A DNA stretch of 64,000 nt from Streptomyces flavotricini (GCF_020639365.1 NZ_JAINUL010000001.1:6123614-6187613); one strand, 5' to 3'; shown: positions 6,916 through 17,000, counted from the stretch's first letter. Numbers and translations are program-made. The notes: generated from the letters alone by a model not told the origin.

Positions 6916-8277
6916 ATGGACAAGCAGCAGGAATTCGTCCTCCGGACGCTCGAGGAGCGCGACATCCGGTTCGTGCGCCTGTGGTTCACCGACGTACTGG
7001 GCTTCCTGAAGTCCGTCGCGGTCGCCCCCGCCGAGCTGGAGCAGGCCTTCGACGAGGGCATCGGCTTCGACGGCTCGGCCATCGAGGGCTTCGCCCGGGT
7101 CTACGAGTCCGACATGATCGCCAAGCCGGACCCCAGCACGTTCCAGATACTGCCGTGGCGCGCCGAGGCCCCCGGGACCGCCCGGATGTTCTGCGACATC
7201 CTGATGCCGGACGGCTCCCCCTCCTTCGCGGACCCCCGCTTCGTCCTCAAGCGGATCCTGAACAAGACCTCCGACCTGGGCTTCACCTTCTACACCCACC
7301 CGGAGATCGAGTTCTTCCTGCTGAAGGACAAGCCGCTGGACGGGACCCGCCCGGTGCCGGCGGACAACTCCGGCTATTTCGACCACACTCCGCAGAACGT
7401 CGGCATGGACTTCCGCCGCCAGGCGATCACCATGCTCGAATCCATGGGCATCTCGGTCGAGTTCAGCCACCACGAGGGCGCCCCGGGCCAGCAGGAGATC
7501 GACCTCCGCTACGCCGACGCCCTCTCCACGGCCGACAACATCATGACCTTCCGCCTGGTGATGAAGCAGGTGGCGCTGGAACAGGGTGTCCAGGCCACGT
7601 TCATGCCCAAGCCCTTCTCCGAGTACCCGGGCTCGGGCATGCACACCCACCTCTCCCTCTTCGAGGGCGACCGCAACGCCTTCTACGAGTCGGGCGCCGA
7701 GTACCAGCTCTCGAAGGTCGGCCGCTCGTTCATCGCGGGCCTGCTGCGCCACGCCGCGGAGACGGCGGCGGTCACGAACCAGTGGGTGAACTCCTACAAG
7801 CGCATCTGGGGCGGTTCCTCCCGCACGGCCGGCTCGGGCGGCGAGGCCCCCTCGTACATCTGCTGGGGCCACAACAACCGCTCGGCCCTGATCCGCGTCC
7901 CGATGTACAAGCCGGGCAAGACGGGCTCCTCCCGCGTGGAGGTCCGCTCGATCGACTCGGGCGCCAACCCGTACCTGACGTACGCCGTCCTCCTCGCGGC
8001 CGGCCTCAAGGGCATCGAGGAGGGCTACGAACTCCCGGCGGGCGCCGACGACGACGTCTGGGCCCTCTCCGACGCGGAACGCCGCGCGATGGGCATCGAA
8101 CCGCTCCCGCAGAACCTCGGCGAGGCCATCTCCCTGATGGAACGCAGCGAACTGGTGGCCGAAACCCTGGGCGAGCACGTCTTCGACTTCTTCCTGCGCA
8201 ACAAGAAGCAGGAGTGGGAGGAATACCGGAGCGAGGTCACCGCCTTCGAACTCCGCAAGAACCTCCCGGTGCTGTAA
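6916..8277 (+). CDS. glnA2: Glutamine-synthetase-like gamma-glutamylpolyamine synthetase
   Basis: A 453-residue GSI-fold ligase. The beginning (MDKQQEFVLRTLEERDI) and length match Streptomyces GlnA2, described as an ATP-dependent gamma-glutamylpolyamine synthetase in polyamine use rather than a true glutamine synthetase. Ligand-site motifs are present: HPEIEFF, SGMHTHLSLF, NSYKRIWGG, NNRSALIRVP and VEVRSIDSGANPYLTYA. By eye, the segment aligning with the adenylylation motif NLYDLPP reads DDVWALS, with Trp382 where GlnA has the modified Tyr, so GlnE control is unlikely. ATG 6916 follows AAGG. It is monocistronic, with a 17-bp terminator hairpin 35 nt downstream and a partial GlnR-like box upstream. 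Confidence 0.93.
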   Translation: MDKQQEFVLRTLEERDIRFVRLWFTDVLGFLKSVAVAPAELEQAFDEGIGFDGSAIEGFARVYESDMIAKPDPSTFQILPWRAEAPGTARMFCDILMPDGSPSFADPRFVLKRILNKTSDLGFTFYTHPEIEFFLLKDKPLDGTRPVPADNSGYFDHTPQNVGMDFRRQAITMLESMGISVEFSHHEGAPGQQEIDLRYADALSTADNIMTFRLVMKQVALEQGVQATFMPKPFSEYPGSGMHTHLSLFEGDRNAFYESGAEYQLSKVGRSFIAGLLRHAAETAAVTNQWVNSYKRIWGGSSRTAGSGGEAPSYICWGHNNRSALIRVPMYKPGKTGSSRVEVRSIDSGANPYLTYAVLLAAGLKGIEEGYELPAGADDDVWALSDAERRAMGIEPLPQNLGEAISLMERSELVAETLGEHVFDFFLRNKKQEWEEYRSEVTAFELRKNLPVL

Positions 8278-8311
8278 CCGCAGGTCAGAGAGCCATAGGC
8301 GCACGCACAAC

Positions 8312-8348
8312 ACTCCGGGCCGGTGGTCACAGACCACCGGCCCGGAGT
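8312..8348 (+). terminator. Strong terminator hairpin after glnA2
   Basis: Perfect 17-bp stem: ACTCCGGGCCGGTGGTC at 8312-8328 and its complement at 8332-8348, with a 3-nt loop. It sits between glnA2 and the convergent PIG-L gene and can serve both. Confidence 0.85.
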
Positions 8349-8379
8349 CGTCTCACGGCCCGGGGCCGTGGGGGCGGGG

Positions 8380-10479
8380 TTATTTCGGGGGGACCGCTTT
8401 GTGCCAGGGGGTTCGGGGGGGTTGGGGGCGGGTGGGGGGTGGGGTCGTCGTGACGTGGAGTTCGGCGTCCAGGCCCAGGACCGCCGTCGTCGTGGCGCCC
8501 GCCGGTTCGAGGACGCCGGCCGGGGCGCCCGCGTAGAGCATCTGCGACTCCGTCCACGCCGGCGGGCCGCCGAGGCCCGTCGTGCCGGCCGTGCCCGTGT
8601 CCGCGCGGCCCGACAGGAGGCGGCCCGCGACGCCGACCGCGCCGTAGCCCGCCCGGCCGCCGGCCTCCGAGACGCTGGAGACCTGCGGCTTGCCGGTGCC
8701 CGCGGTGACCAGGGCCGTACGGACGACCCCCGAGTCGGGGCGCCGGAAGTAGAGCCGGACGCCCGCGCCCTCCGGAGCCGCCGAGAGCGGGACCGTGGTG
8801 GCGGGCAGGCCCGTCGGGAACGGCCCCTGGAGCGGGGCGCCCGGGGCGGGCTGGGTCCAGGCCAGGACGGATTTGCCGGTGGTGGCGTACACCTGGCGCC
8901 GCCCGGCGGAGTCGACCGCCGTCACCGGGTCGCTCTGCAGGTCCTCGCCGCCCAGCTGCTGCCAGGCGCCGAAGACGCCGTCCGGCTGCTGCTCGCGGGC
9001 GCGCAGCGTGCGGCGGGAGTCGCGGACGTAGACGGTCAGCCGGCCGTCCGGGGTCACGGCCGCCGCGGGCGCGCTGATCGCGGAGGTGCCCTCTTCGTCG
9101 ACGCCCTCGGGGGTGCCGAGCGACTGCCACGGCCCGAACGGGCCGTCGGGGGCGGCCTGGACGGCGTACACGATCTCGCGCCGGTAGTCCGACGCCCCCG
9201 GGCCGAGGACCGTACGGGTGGCGAGGACCGCGACGCGGCCGTCGGGGAGGCGGGCGCTGCTCGCGCCCGGGTCGATGCCGGTGCCGGGGAGCAGCTGCGG
9301 ACCGGTCCAGGCGGCTGCGGCCGGGCCGTCGCCCGGCCGGGTCCAGACCGCCATCTGCCCGTCCAGGGCCGCGAAGGCGTAGAGCCGGCCGCCGGTGCCC
9401 GCCGCCAGCCAGGAGGTGGTGTCGGCGCGGGCGTAGCGCAGCGACTGGGCCCAGTTGCGGCCGGTCGGGCTGCTCGCGACCTTGCGGTCGCCGCAACCGG
9501 AGGGACTGCCGCAGTAGTTCTCGTGGTCGAGCCAGGCGTACGTCTTGAGGAAGCCGATCTTCGTCTCGGCCGTCTGCGGGTCCAGCGCGTGCGGGAGGGT
9601 GCCGTTGTGGTAGCCGAGGTAGTTCTGCACCGAGAACCGCGGGCGGTCCGTGACCTGGGCGGCGTACGCGGCGGTGGCGGCCTGCACGAAGCGGGCGCCG
9701 TACATGTGGTCCTGGTGGTCGGTGTACTTGCCGGTGTCGTGGTAGCGGCCCGGCGTCGGGTCCTGCATGCGTATCGTCGTCGGCTTGTACAGCGCGAGCA
9801 GCCCGGCTATCGACCGGACCACCTGGTCCTTGGTGTACGTGGACTGCTGCCGGACCGGCGTTCCGGAGGCCAACTGGGCCCCGAGCGCGGGTATCTTGCC
9901 GTTCCACAGTCCCCGCAGGCTGTCCGGGTTCTCGGCGGTGGGGTTGCGGGCCTCGCGCATCTGCAGCCAGACCAGGTTGACCTGCGGCCGGGCTATGAGC
10001 ACGTCGAGCTCGGCCTGGCCGCCGCCCGCGGTGGGTATGACCGTGCGCTTCCAGGCGCTGGTGCGGTCCCCGGTGACCATCTGCGCGTACGCGCAGCGGA
10101 TGCCGTTCTGCCGCGCCTCGGCGTAGTGGGCGCGGTCGGCGGGCTGCTCCGGGTCCTTGGCGCCGGCCCCGTTGGCCTCGTTGCGGCCGTCGGCCTCGCC
10201 GGAGGTCAGGTAGACGGTGGTGAGCTGCAGGCCGGCGGTCAGCGAGCGGCTGAGGTCCGGGTTCATGAAGAACAGGTCGTCGTCGGGGTGGGCGACGACC
10301 TGGACGACCGATCCGGAGGTGGTGCTCGCGGTCAGCGCGAAGTCCGGGCCCTGCTTCTGGGTGGCGGTGGCCTCTGCCGACGTCTGCTGGCCGGTCGCGA
10401 CGGCGAGCACGCCGGTGGCACCGACGGTGAGTACGGGAAGGAGGGCAGCGAGGAGGAAGCGGCGACGGGCAATCGGCAT
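8380..10479 (-). CDS. Exported PIG-L family deacetylase with C-terminal lectin/propeller-like region
   Basis: A 699-residue secreted or anchored protein. An N-terminal signal (MPIARRRFLLAALLPVLTVG) precedes a PIG-L/LmbE N-acetylglucosaminyl deacetylase domain of about residues 55-300. The zinc-site signature AHPDDD is at residues 63-68, and a later HQDH supplies the distal His. Family members remove acetyl groups from GlcNAc-type glycolipids or cell-surface sugars. The remaining 380 residues repeat Trp-rich modules (WTGPQLLPGTGIDPG, FGPWQSLGTP, FGAWQQLGGEDLQ), resembling a sugar-binding beta-propeller (PLL-like). The Trp/Gly spacing is visible, but the fold is inferred. A close paralogue lies immediately upstream on the same strand. 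Substrate unknown; an extracellular glycan is likely. Confidence 0.9.
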   Translation of the reverse strand: MPIARRRFLLAALLPVLTVGATGVLAVATGQQTSAEATATQKQGPDFALTASTTSGSVVQVVAHPDDDLFFMNPDLSRSLTAGLQLTTVYLTSGEADGRNEANGAGAKDPEQPADRAHYAEARQNGIRCAYAQMVTGDRTSAWKRTVIPTAGGGQAELDVLIARPQVNLVWLQMREARNPTAENPDSLRGLWNGKIPALGAQLASGTPVRQQSTYTKDQVVRSIAGLLALYKPTTIRMQDPTPGRYHDTGKYTDHQDHMYGARFVQAATAAYAAQVTDRPRFSVQNYLGYHNGTLPHALDPQTAETKIGFLKTYAWLDHENYCGSPSGCGDRKVASSPTGRNWAQSLRYARADTTSWLAAGTGGRLYAFAALDGQMAVWTRPGDGPAAAAWTGPQLLPGTGIDPGASSARLPDGRVAVLATRTVLGPGASDYRREIVYAVQAAPDGPFGPWQSLGTPEGVDEEGTSAISAPAAAVTPDGRLTVYVRDSRRTLRAREQQPDGVFGAWQQLGGEDLQSDPVTAVDSAGRRQVYATTGKSVLAWTQPAPGAPLQGPFPTGLPATTVPLSAAPEGAGVRLYFRRPDSGVVRTALVTAGTGKPQVSSVSEAGGRAGYGAVGVAGRLLSGRADTGTAGTTGLGGPPAWTESQMLYAGAPAGVLEPAGATTTAVLGLDAELHVTTTPPPTRPQPPRTPWHKAVPPK

Positions 10480-10658
10480 CGGTCACGCCTTGGGTCGTTC
10501 CGGGCGGGAAGAACGGCAGTTCAGTCTTTGAGAGGCCAAATCGGGTGACTTGGTTCACCGATGTGCTCGATGACTCATGCTTTCCGGAAACGACCGGACG
10601 TGATTGTGCACGGTGCGTTTTCGACGCGGGAACGTGCCCGGGATGTGGACGGACGCGG

Positions 10659-13270
10659 TCAGCGGGCCGCTGCCGGCGGAGCCGCGTTGCGCGGGCCCAC
10701 CGGCAGCCAGGGCGCCAGGTGCGCGTCCGCGTCGTCCGCCGACGAGGTCACGTACAGCCGCGCGTCGAGGCCCACCACCGCCAGGCTGACCGTGTTCCTG
10801 CCGGTCACCGCGGACGACGGCGCCCCGACGAACATCAGCGGCGACCGCTCCCACGGCCGCCCCTCGCCGAGGCCCGCGCCCAGCAGCCCTCCCGCCGAGC
10901 GGCCGGCCAGCACGTGCCCGCTCGCCGTCACCGAGCCGAAGCCCTGGAGTCCGCCGAGATCGGTCAGGTGGTTCACCTTCAGCCCGCCCTCGCCCGTCAC
11001 CAGGGCGGTACGGACATTGCCCGAGCCCGGCTTGCGGAACCACAGCCGCACCCCGCCCTCGCGCCCCTCCGCGGTGAGCGGGAGCGTCGTGTCCGGCAGC
11101 CCGGTGGGCGTGGCCGGCCCGAGCGGGGCGCCCGGCTTCGGCTGCGTCCAGCCCACCACCGACTTGGTGGTCGCCGCGAACACCATGCGCCGTCCGGCGC
11201 CGTCGGTGGCGGTGACCGGGGTGCCGTGCAGGTCGGCGCCGCCGTACGAGGCCCACGGGCCCCAGCCGCCGCCCGCGAGCTGCACCCGCCCGCGCAGCGA
11301 GCCCGCGCCGTCGCGCACGTACGCCGCCAACTGCCCGCTGCCGTCGACCGCGACGGCGGGGCCGCTGATGTCGGAGGTCCAGTTCTCGTCGGCGGTCTCG
11401 GGCGTGCCGAGCGACTGCCAGTCCCCGAACTCCTCGGTGCCGGGGCCCTTCTGGACGGCGTACACGACCTCCCGCCGGTAGTCCGAGGGCCGCGCGCCGA
11501 AGGAGGTGCGGGTGCCGAAGGCTCCGATCCGCCCGTCCGGCAGGGTGACGGTGGCCACGCCCGGGTCCATGCCGGTGCCGGGCAGCAGGCGCGGACCGCT
11601 CCACGCGCCTATGGGGCCGGAGCGGTGCCAGAGCGCGACCTGGCCGTCGAGCACCTTGAAGGCCCACAGGCCGTGCTCCTTGTCGGAGGTCAGCCAGGAG
11701 GTGCCGGTGCCGCGGGCGTAGTTGACGGTCGAGGTCCAGCCGTTGCCGGCGGGGTGGTCGGCGATCTTGAGGTCGCCGCAGCCGGCGTTGCTGCCGCAGT
11801 GGTTCTGCTTGTCGAGCCAGGCGTAGGTGCCGAGTATGTCCAGCTTCTCCCTGGCCTCGTCAGGGCCCAGGGCGCTGGGCAGGGAGCCGTTGAAGTAGCC
11901 GACGTAGTTCTGCACCGCGAAGTGCGGGCGGTCCTTCGCGTCGACGTCCTTCGCGTACGCGGCGAGGGCGGCCTGCACGAAGCGGGCGCCGTAGAAGTGG
12001 TCCTGGTGGTCCGTGTACTTCTTGGTGTCCGGGAAGCGGCCGGGGGTGGGGTCCTGGGCGCGGACGGTGGTCGGCCTGTACTGCTCCAGGACACCGACGA
12101 GGGTGCGGACGACCTGGTCCTTGGAGTACGAGAACCGCTGCTTGACGGGGGTGCCGGAGGAGAGCTGGGCGCCGAGCGCGGCCGTCTTTCCGTCCCACAG
12201 GCCGTGCAGGCTGTCGGGGGCGCTGTCGTAGACGGTGCCGGCCTCGCGCAGCTGCAGCCAGACGAGGTTGACCTCGGGCTTGGCGACGAGGACGTCGACC
12301 TCGGCGTGGCCGCCGCCCAGGGTGGGGACGACGGTCCGCTTCCAGGCGCTGCCGCGGTCGCCGGTGGCCATCTGGGCGTAGGCGGCGCGGATGCCGTTCT
12401 GGCGGGCTTCGGCGTAGGCGGGCTTGTTGGGCGGGGTGGAGGCCTGCTTGCCCTCGGTGGCGTTGATGCCGTCCGCCTCGCCGGCGGTGAGGTAGACGGT
12501 GGTGACGGGGTGGCCGGCGGCTATGGAGTACCGCAGGTCGGGGTTCATGAAGTACAGGTCGTCGTCGGGGTGCGCGACGATCTGCAGCACCCGGCCGGGG
12601 TCGGGAGCGTCGACGGCCGCCGCCGGTGCGGGACCGGACCGGTCGCCGCCGATGCCGTCGAGGGCCTCGAAGGCCTCGGAGCCGCGCAGTACGAACATGC
12701 AGCACGCGGCGGTGGCGGCGCAGCCGGCCACCGCCTTGACCACCCGCCCCCGGCGCCGGGCGGCCGCCGGGGCTTCGGCCCGGCCGGAACGGCGGGGGCT
12801 TCGGCCCGGCCGGAACGGCGGGAGGCCCGCCCGGCGCCGCCGGGCCGCCGGGCGGTGACCGCGTCCGCCGCGTCCTGCGCGGCCGCCGGACCCTCGGCCC
12901 GTGCGCGGCGTGCGGCGCGGCGGCCGCCGGTGGCCGGGGTCCCCGGACCCCCGCCCGGTACGCCGGACCAGGGCTGCGCCCCGTTGAGCCCCGCTGTGCC
13001 GTGGGGCGGCGCGTACGGCGACGGCGCGCCCGGCGTTGCCCCGGCCGGTCCGGCCGGTCCGGCCGATGGATGCTGCGAAGGGTCCCAGCCGGGGCCACCC
13101 GTCGGGGCGGACGGGCCCCGGCCGCCGGCCCAGGGCTGCTGCGCCGGACCTCCGCCCGGCACCCCCTGCCACGGCCACGCCGCGTCCGCGTCCGGGCCGC
13201 CCTGCCGGGGTTCCGGTGACGGGGGGCCCTGCCAGGGGGTGTGGCCCTGGGGGCGGGGGCCTTCGGGCAT
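10659..13270 (-). CDS. PIG-L deacetylase with propeller-like region, frameshifted by a 26-bp duplication
   Basis: Paralogue of the neighbouring deacetylase: AHPDDDLYFMNPDL, a distal HQDH, then the same Trp-rich repeats (IGAWSGPRLLPGTGMDPG). The start MPEGPRPQGHTPWQGP at ATG 13270 opens a Pro/Gly-rich cytoplasmic tail typical of Streptomyces membrane proteins. It is in a different frame from the catalytic part, which begins about 12760 with the membrane helix VVKAVAGCAATAACCMFVL. The two frames meet at an exact 26-bp tandem duplication (12769-12822). Removing one copy joins the tail to the helix in a single frame of about 860 residues. As sequenced, the full-length reading frame is broken; a shorter product from GTG 12743 would keep helix and catalytic domain. 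Alternatives are a base-calling or assembly artefact, or a reversible slippage switch. Confidence 0.8.
12769..12822. repeat. 26-bp exact tandem duplication causing a frameshift
   Basis: Two identical 26-bp units at 12770-12795 and 12796-12821, each starting GGGCTTCGGCCCGG; period-26 matching extends one base on each side. Because 26 is not a multiple of three, the second copy shifts the frame of the overlying PIG-L gene. Deleting one copy moves the frame of ATG 13270 exactly onto that of the catalytic domain. Confidence 0.92.
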
Positions 13271-13532
13271 CGGGGTCCTTCGGGGCGGGAGCGGACCGAT
13301 GAGGTCCGAATATATGGAGATAGTCCGATAATCGCGATCATGGTACGTGTAGGCCGAACCGGTGAGTCGGGCACCCTCTCCGGCCGGGCCACGTCCTTCG
13401 GACCGGGCCGGATCGACCGCCGGACGCCGCAGGCCCGCATGATCCGAAAGACACGGGCTAGGCTCCACCCAGGCCCGCTCGGGGCCCGCTCGGGCAGTGG
13501 TGGCGAAGGCGACGTACGCGGGAGGCGGCGGG

Positions 13533-16520
13533 ATGACAGTCCCGGGACGCAGGAGCAGTACCTTCATGCGGCTGCTGCGCAGCGGCTTCACCGACCCCTC
13601 GGCCGCGGCCAGGCTGCTCGACTCCGACGTGCTGGCCTCCGTACGCACCGATCCGGTGCTGCTCGACGCCCTCGGGGCCACCGCCGATCCCGACCTCGCC
13701 CTCCTCGGCCTCGTCCGGATCGCCGAGGCGCAGAGCGAGGACGAGCGGCCCGTACTCCTCGACACCCTGGTCAGCGCCAAGCCGCTGCGCGACCGCCTCC
13801 TCGGCGTGCTCGGCGCGTCCGAGGCGCTCGCCGACCACCTCGCCCGCCACCCCCGCGACTGGCACGCCCTCGTGACGTACGAGGCAGCCGATCTGCACCC
13901 CGGGCTGGCCGAGTTCGAGCAGGGGCTCGCCCAGGCCCACGACCCCGTCGCCCTGCGCGTCGCCTACCGCCGCTGCCTGCTCTCCATCGCCGCCCGCGAC
14001 GTCTGCGGCACCATCGACGTCGCCCAGACCGCCGCCGAGCTCGCCGACCTCGCCACCGCCACCCTGCGCGCCGCCCTGCGGATCGCTTCCGCCGCCGCCC
14101 CCGAGGACGCCGCGGCCTGCCGGCTCGCCGTCATCGCCATGGGCAAGTGCGGCGGCAACGAGCTCAATTACGTTTCCGACGTCGACGTCATCTTCGTCGG
14201 GGACGCACCCCCAGGCGCCGACGAGGGCAAGGCCGTCCAGGCCGCCACCCGCCTCGCCTCCCACCTCATGCGGATCTGCTCCGAGACCACCATCGAGGGC
14301 ACGATCTGGCCCGTCGACGCCAACCTGCGCCCCGAGGGCCGCAACGGCCCCCTCGTCCGCACCCTCGCCTCCCACCTCGCCTACTACCAGCGCTGGGCCA
14401 AGACCTGGGAGTTCCAGGCCCTCCTCAAGGCCCGGGCCGTCGCCGGCGACCCGGACCTCGGCGCCCAGTACATCGACGCCATAACGCCGCTGGTCTGGCA
14501 CGCAGCCGAACGCGAGAACTTCGTCGCCGACGTCCAGAAGATGCGCCGCCGCGTCGTCGACAACATCCCCGCCGCCCAGGTCGACCGCGAGCTCAAGCTC
14601 GGCCCCGGCGGCCTGCGCGACGTCGAGTTCGCCGTCCAGCTGCTCCAGCTCGTCCACGGCCGCAGCGACGCCGGCCTGCACTCGGGCAGCACCCTCGACG
14701 CCCTGCACGCCCTGGCCGCAGGCGGTTACGTCGGCCGCACCGACGCCGCCCAGCTGAACGACGCGTACCGCTTCCTGCGCGCCATGGAGCACCGCATCCA
14801 GCTCCACCGGCTGCGCCGCACCCACCTCGTCCCCGAGGACGAGGCCGATCTGCGCCGCCTCGGCCGCTCGCTGGGCCTGCGCACCGAACCCGTGGCCGAG
14901 CTCAACAAGGCCTGGCGCCGCCACGCCTCCGTGGTCCGGCGCCTGCACGAGAAGCTCTTCTACCGGCCGCTGCTCGACGCCGTCGCCCAGCTCGCCCCCG
15001 GCGAGGCCCGGCTCTCCCCGCGCGCCGCCGGCCAGCGCCTCGAAGCCCTCGGCTACGCCGACCCGGCCTCGGCGCTGCGCCACCTCGAAGCCCTCGCCTC
15101 CGGCGTCACCCGCAAGGCCGCCATCCAGCGCACCCTGCTGCCGGTCATGCTCGGCTGGTTCGCCGACTCCGCCGATCCGGACGCCGGCCTGCTGAACTTC
15201 CGCAAGGTCTCCGACGCCCTCGGCAAGACCCCCTGGTACCTGCGGCTCCTGCGCGACGAGGGCGCCGCCGCCGAGAACCTGGCCCGCGTCCTGTCCGCCG
15301 GCCGGCTCGCCCCCGACCTGCTGATGCGCGCCCCCGAGGCCGTCGCCCTGCTCGGCGACCCCGGCGGGCTCACCCCCCGTACGCACGAGGCCCTGGAGCA
15401 GGAGGTGCTCGCCGCCGTCGGCCGCGCCGAAAGCGCCGAGGCGGGCGTCGCCGCGGCCCGCGGGGTCCGCCGTCGCGAGCTGTTCCGTACGGCCGCCGCC
15501 GACATCATCCGCTCGTACGGCACGGAGGACCGCCCGGCCGAAGAGGACACCGGCGCCCTCGTGGACCGGGTCGGCGGAGCCCTCTCCGACCTCACCGCCG
15601 CCACCGTCGCCGGAGCCCTGCGCGCAGCCGTCCGCCACCACTGGGGCGAGACCCTGCCCACCCGCTTCGCGATCATCGGGGTCGGCCGCTTCGGCGGCCA
15701 CGAGCTGGCCTACGGATCCGACGCCGACGTCCTGTTCGTCCACGAACCCCGCGAGGGCGTCGACGAACAAGAGGCCGCCAAGGCCGCCCAGACCGTCATC
15801 GCCGAAATGCGCCGACTGCTCCAACTCCCCACCGCCGACCCGCCGCTGCTCATCGACGCCGACCTGCGCCCCGAAGGCCGCTCCGGCCCCCTGGTCCGTA
15901 CGTTGTCCTCGTACGCCGCGTACTACCGGCGCTGGTCCCTGACCTGGGAGAGCCAGGCCCTGCTGCGCGCCGAACCGGTCGCGGGCGACGCCGAGATCGG
16001 CGCCCGCTTCATGGAGCTGATCGACCCGCTGCGCTACCCGATGGAGGGCCTCGGCGAGGACGCGGTCCGCGAGATCCGCCGCCTCAAGGCCCGCATGGAA
16101 TCCGAGCGCCTCCCGCGGGGCGCCGACCCCACGCTCCACACCAAGCTGGGCCGCGGCGGGCTCAGCGACGTCGAGTGGACCGTCCAGCTGATCCAGATGC
16201 GGCACGCCTGGGCGGAACCGGGCCTGCGCACCACCCGCACTCGCGAGGCCCTGGCCGCCGCCCACGCGGCCGGCCTGATCCCGACCGAAGAGGCGCAGAT
16301 CCTGGACGAGGCCTGGGTACTGGCGACCCGGGTCCGCAACGCGGTGATGCTGGTCCGCGGCCGCGCCGGGGACACCTTCCCCTCGGAGGCCCGCGAACTG
16401 GGCGCCGTGGGCCGCTACCTGGGCTACCCGGAGGGCACGGCCGGCGAACTGCTCGACGACTACCGCCGCATCACCCGCCGCGCCCGAGCGGTGGTGGACG
16501 ACCTGTTCTACGGGGCGTAG
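13533..16520 (+). CDS. glnE: Bifunctional glutamine synthetase adenylyltransferase/adenylyl-removing enzyme
   Basis: A 995-residue GlnE that attaches AMP to, or removes it from, the dodecameric GSI according to nitrogen status. It has the expected two nucleotidyltransferase domains. In the N-terminal deadenylylase half GGNELNYVSDVDV begins at residue 207; in the C-terminal adenylylase half GGHELAYGSDADV begins at residue 721. Both carry the metal-binding Asp-X-Asp. The second metal motifs DANLRPEGRNG and DADLRPEGRSG are also in both halves. ATG 13533 is chosen because GGAGG lies 7 nt upstream, rather than GTG 13497. The 262-bp gap to the divergent PIG-L gene contains an A/T-rich patch near 13308-13340 that may hold promoters. 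Its likely target, the main glnA, is not in the window. Confidence 0.96.
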   Translation: MTVPGRRSSTFMRLLRSGFTDPSAAARLLDSDVLASVRTDPVLLDALGATADPDLALLGLVRIAEAQSEDERPVLLDTLVSAKPLRDRLLGVLGASEALADHLARHPRDWHALVTYEAADLHPGLAEFEQGLAQAHDPVALRVAYRRCLLSIAARDVCGTIDVAQTAAELADLATATLRAALRIASAAAPEDAAACRLAVIAMGKCGGNELNYVSDVDVIFVGDAPPGADEGKAVQAATRLASHLMRICSETTIEGTIWPVDANLRPEGRNGPLVRTLASHLAYYQRWAKTWEFQALLKARAVAGDPDLGAQYIDAITPLVWHAAERENFVADVQKMRRRVVDNIPAAQVDRELKLGPGGLRDVEFAVQLLQLVHGRSDAGLHSGSTLDALHALAAGGYVGRTDAAQLNDAYRFLRAMEHRIQLHRLRRTHLVPEDEADLRRLGRSLGLRTEPVAELNKAWRRHASVVRRLHEKLFYRPLLDAVAQLAPGEARLSPRAAGQRLEALGYADPASALRHLEALASGVTRKAAIQRTLLPVMLGWFADSADPDAGLLNFRKVSDALGKTPWYLRLLRDEGAAAENLARVLSAGRLAPDLLMRAPEAVALLGDPGGLTPRTHEALEQEVLAAVGRAESAEAGVAAARGVRRRELFRTAAADIIRSYGTEDRPAEEDTGALVDRVGGALSDLTAATVAGALRAAVRHHWGETLPTRFAIIGVGRFGGHELAYGSDADVLFVHEPREGVDEQEAAKAAQTVIAEMRRLLQLPTADPPLLIDADLRPEGRSGPLVRTLSSYAAYYRRWSLTWESQALLRAEPVAGDAEIGARFMELIDPLRYPMEGLGEDAVREIRRLKARMESERLPRGADPTLHTKLGRGGLSDVEWTVQLIQMRHAWAEPGLRTTRTREALAAAHAAGLIPTEEAQILDEAWVLATRVRNAVMLVRGRAGDTFPSEARELGAVGRYLGYPEGTAGELLDDYRRITRRARAVVDDLFYGA

Positions 16521-16532
16521 TCCGGCCCGGGG

Positions 16533-16949
16533 CTAGTGCACCGGCGGGTAGTAGGGCTCGGGCTGCGGCTGGCTGGCGCAGGAGTGGTTGTTCCATTCGC
16601 GCTGGTAGGCCCTGTCGTACCCGGTCTTGTAGCCGCGGTCCCTGGACTGCTGCACGTCGCTCGGGTTGGGCCACCACAGCGGATAGTTCTTCTGGCGGCA
16701 CTGCCGACCGTCGTCCGCCCCACGGGCCTCGCCCTGCCTCAGCCCCTCGCAGTAGGCCCGGGCCTTCTGGTTCGTCGAGACGTGCCCCGTGGAATAATCC
16801 CAGACCGTGCCGTCCAGCTTGCAGAGGGTCGCGGTCGGTGCGACGGAGACCTGGCCGGACGGGGGTTGCGCGGCGACGGCTGCCGGTCCGATGGTGAGCG
16901 AGGCCGAGAGCGCGAGGCCTGTCAAAGCAAACAGTGGTGAGTAACGCAT
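16533..16949 (-). CDS. Small secreted protein of unknown function
   Basis: A 138-residue protein starting at ATG 16949 after GGGAGGC. The first 30 residues form a Sec signal peptide (MRYSPLFALTGLALSASL, cleavage probably after AVAA). The mature part is polar and rich in Tyr, Arg and Gln, with four Cys that could form two disulfides. It contains DRGYKTGYDRAYQREWNN, a pattern seen in small exported actinobacterial proteins. No catalytic motif is visible. It converges on glnE with 12 bp between stops and appears monocistronic. Confidence 0.75.
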   Translation of the reverse strand: MRYSPLFALTGLALSASLTIGPAAVAAQPPSGQVSVAPTATLCKLDGTVWDYSTGHVSTNQKARAYCEGLRQGEARGADDGRQCRQKNYPLWWPNPSDVQQSRDRGYKTGYDRAYQREWNNHSCASQPQPEPYYPPVH

Positions 16950-17000
16950 GACGTGCCTCCCCCACCAGTTCACCCCTGTGGGCGCGGCCCCGCCACTCGG

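Noticed and set aside
13241..16897. 1218-residue plus-strand frame across glnE
   Set aside because: Arg/Pro-rich nonsense in another frame of glnE, which has all expected motifs.
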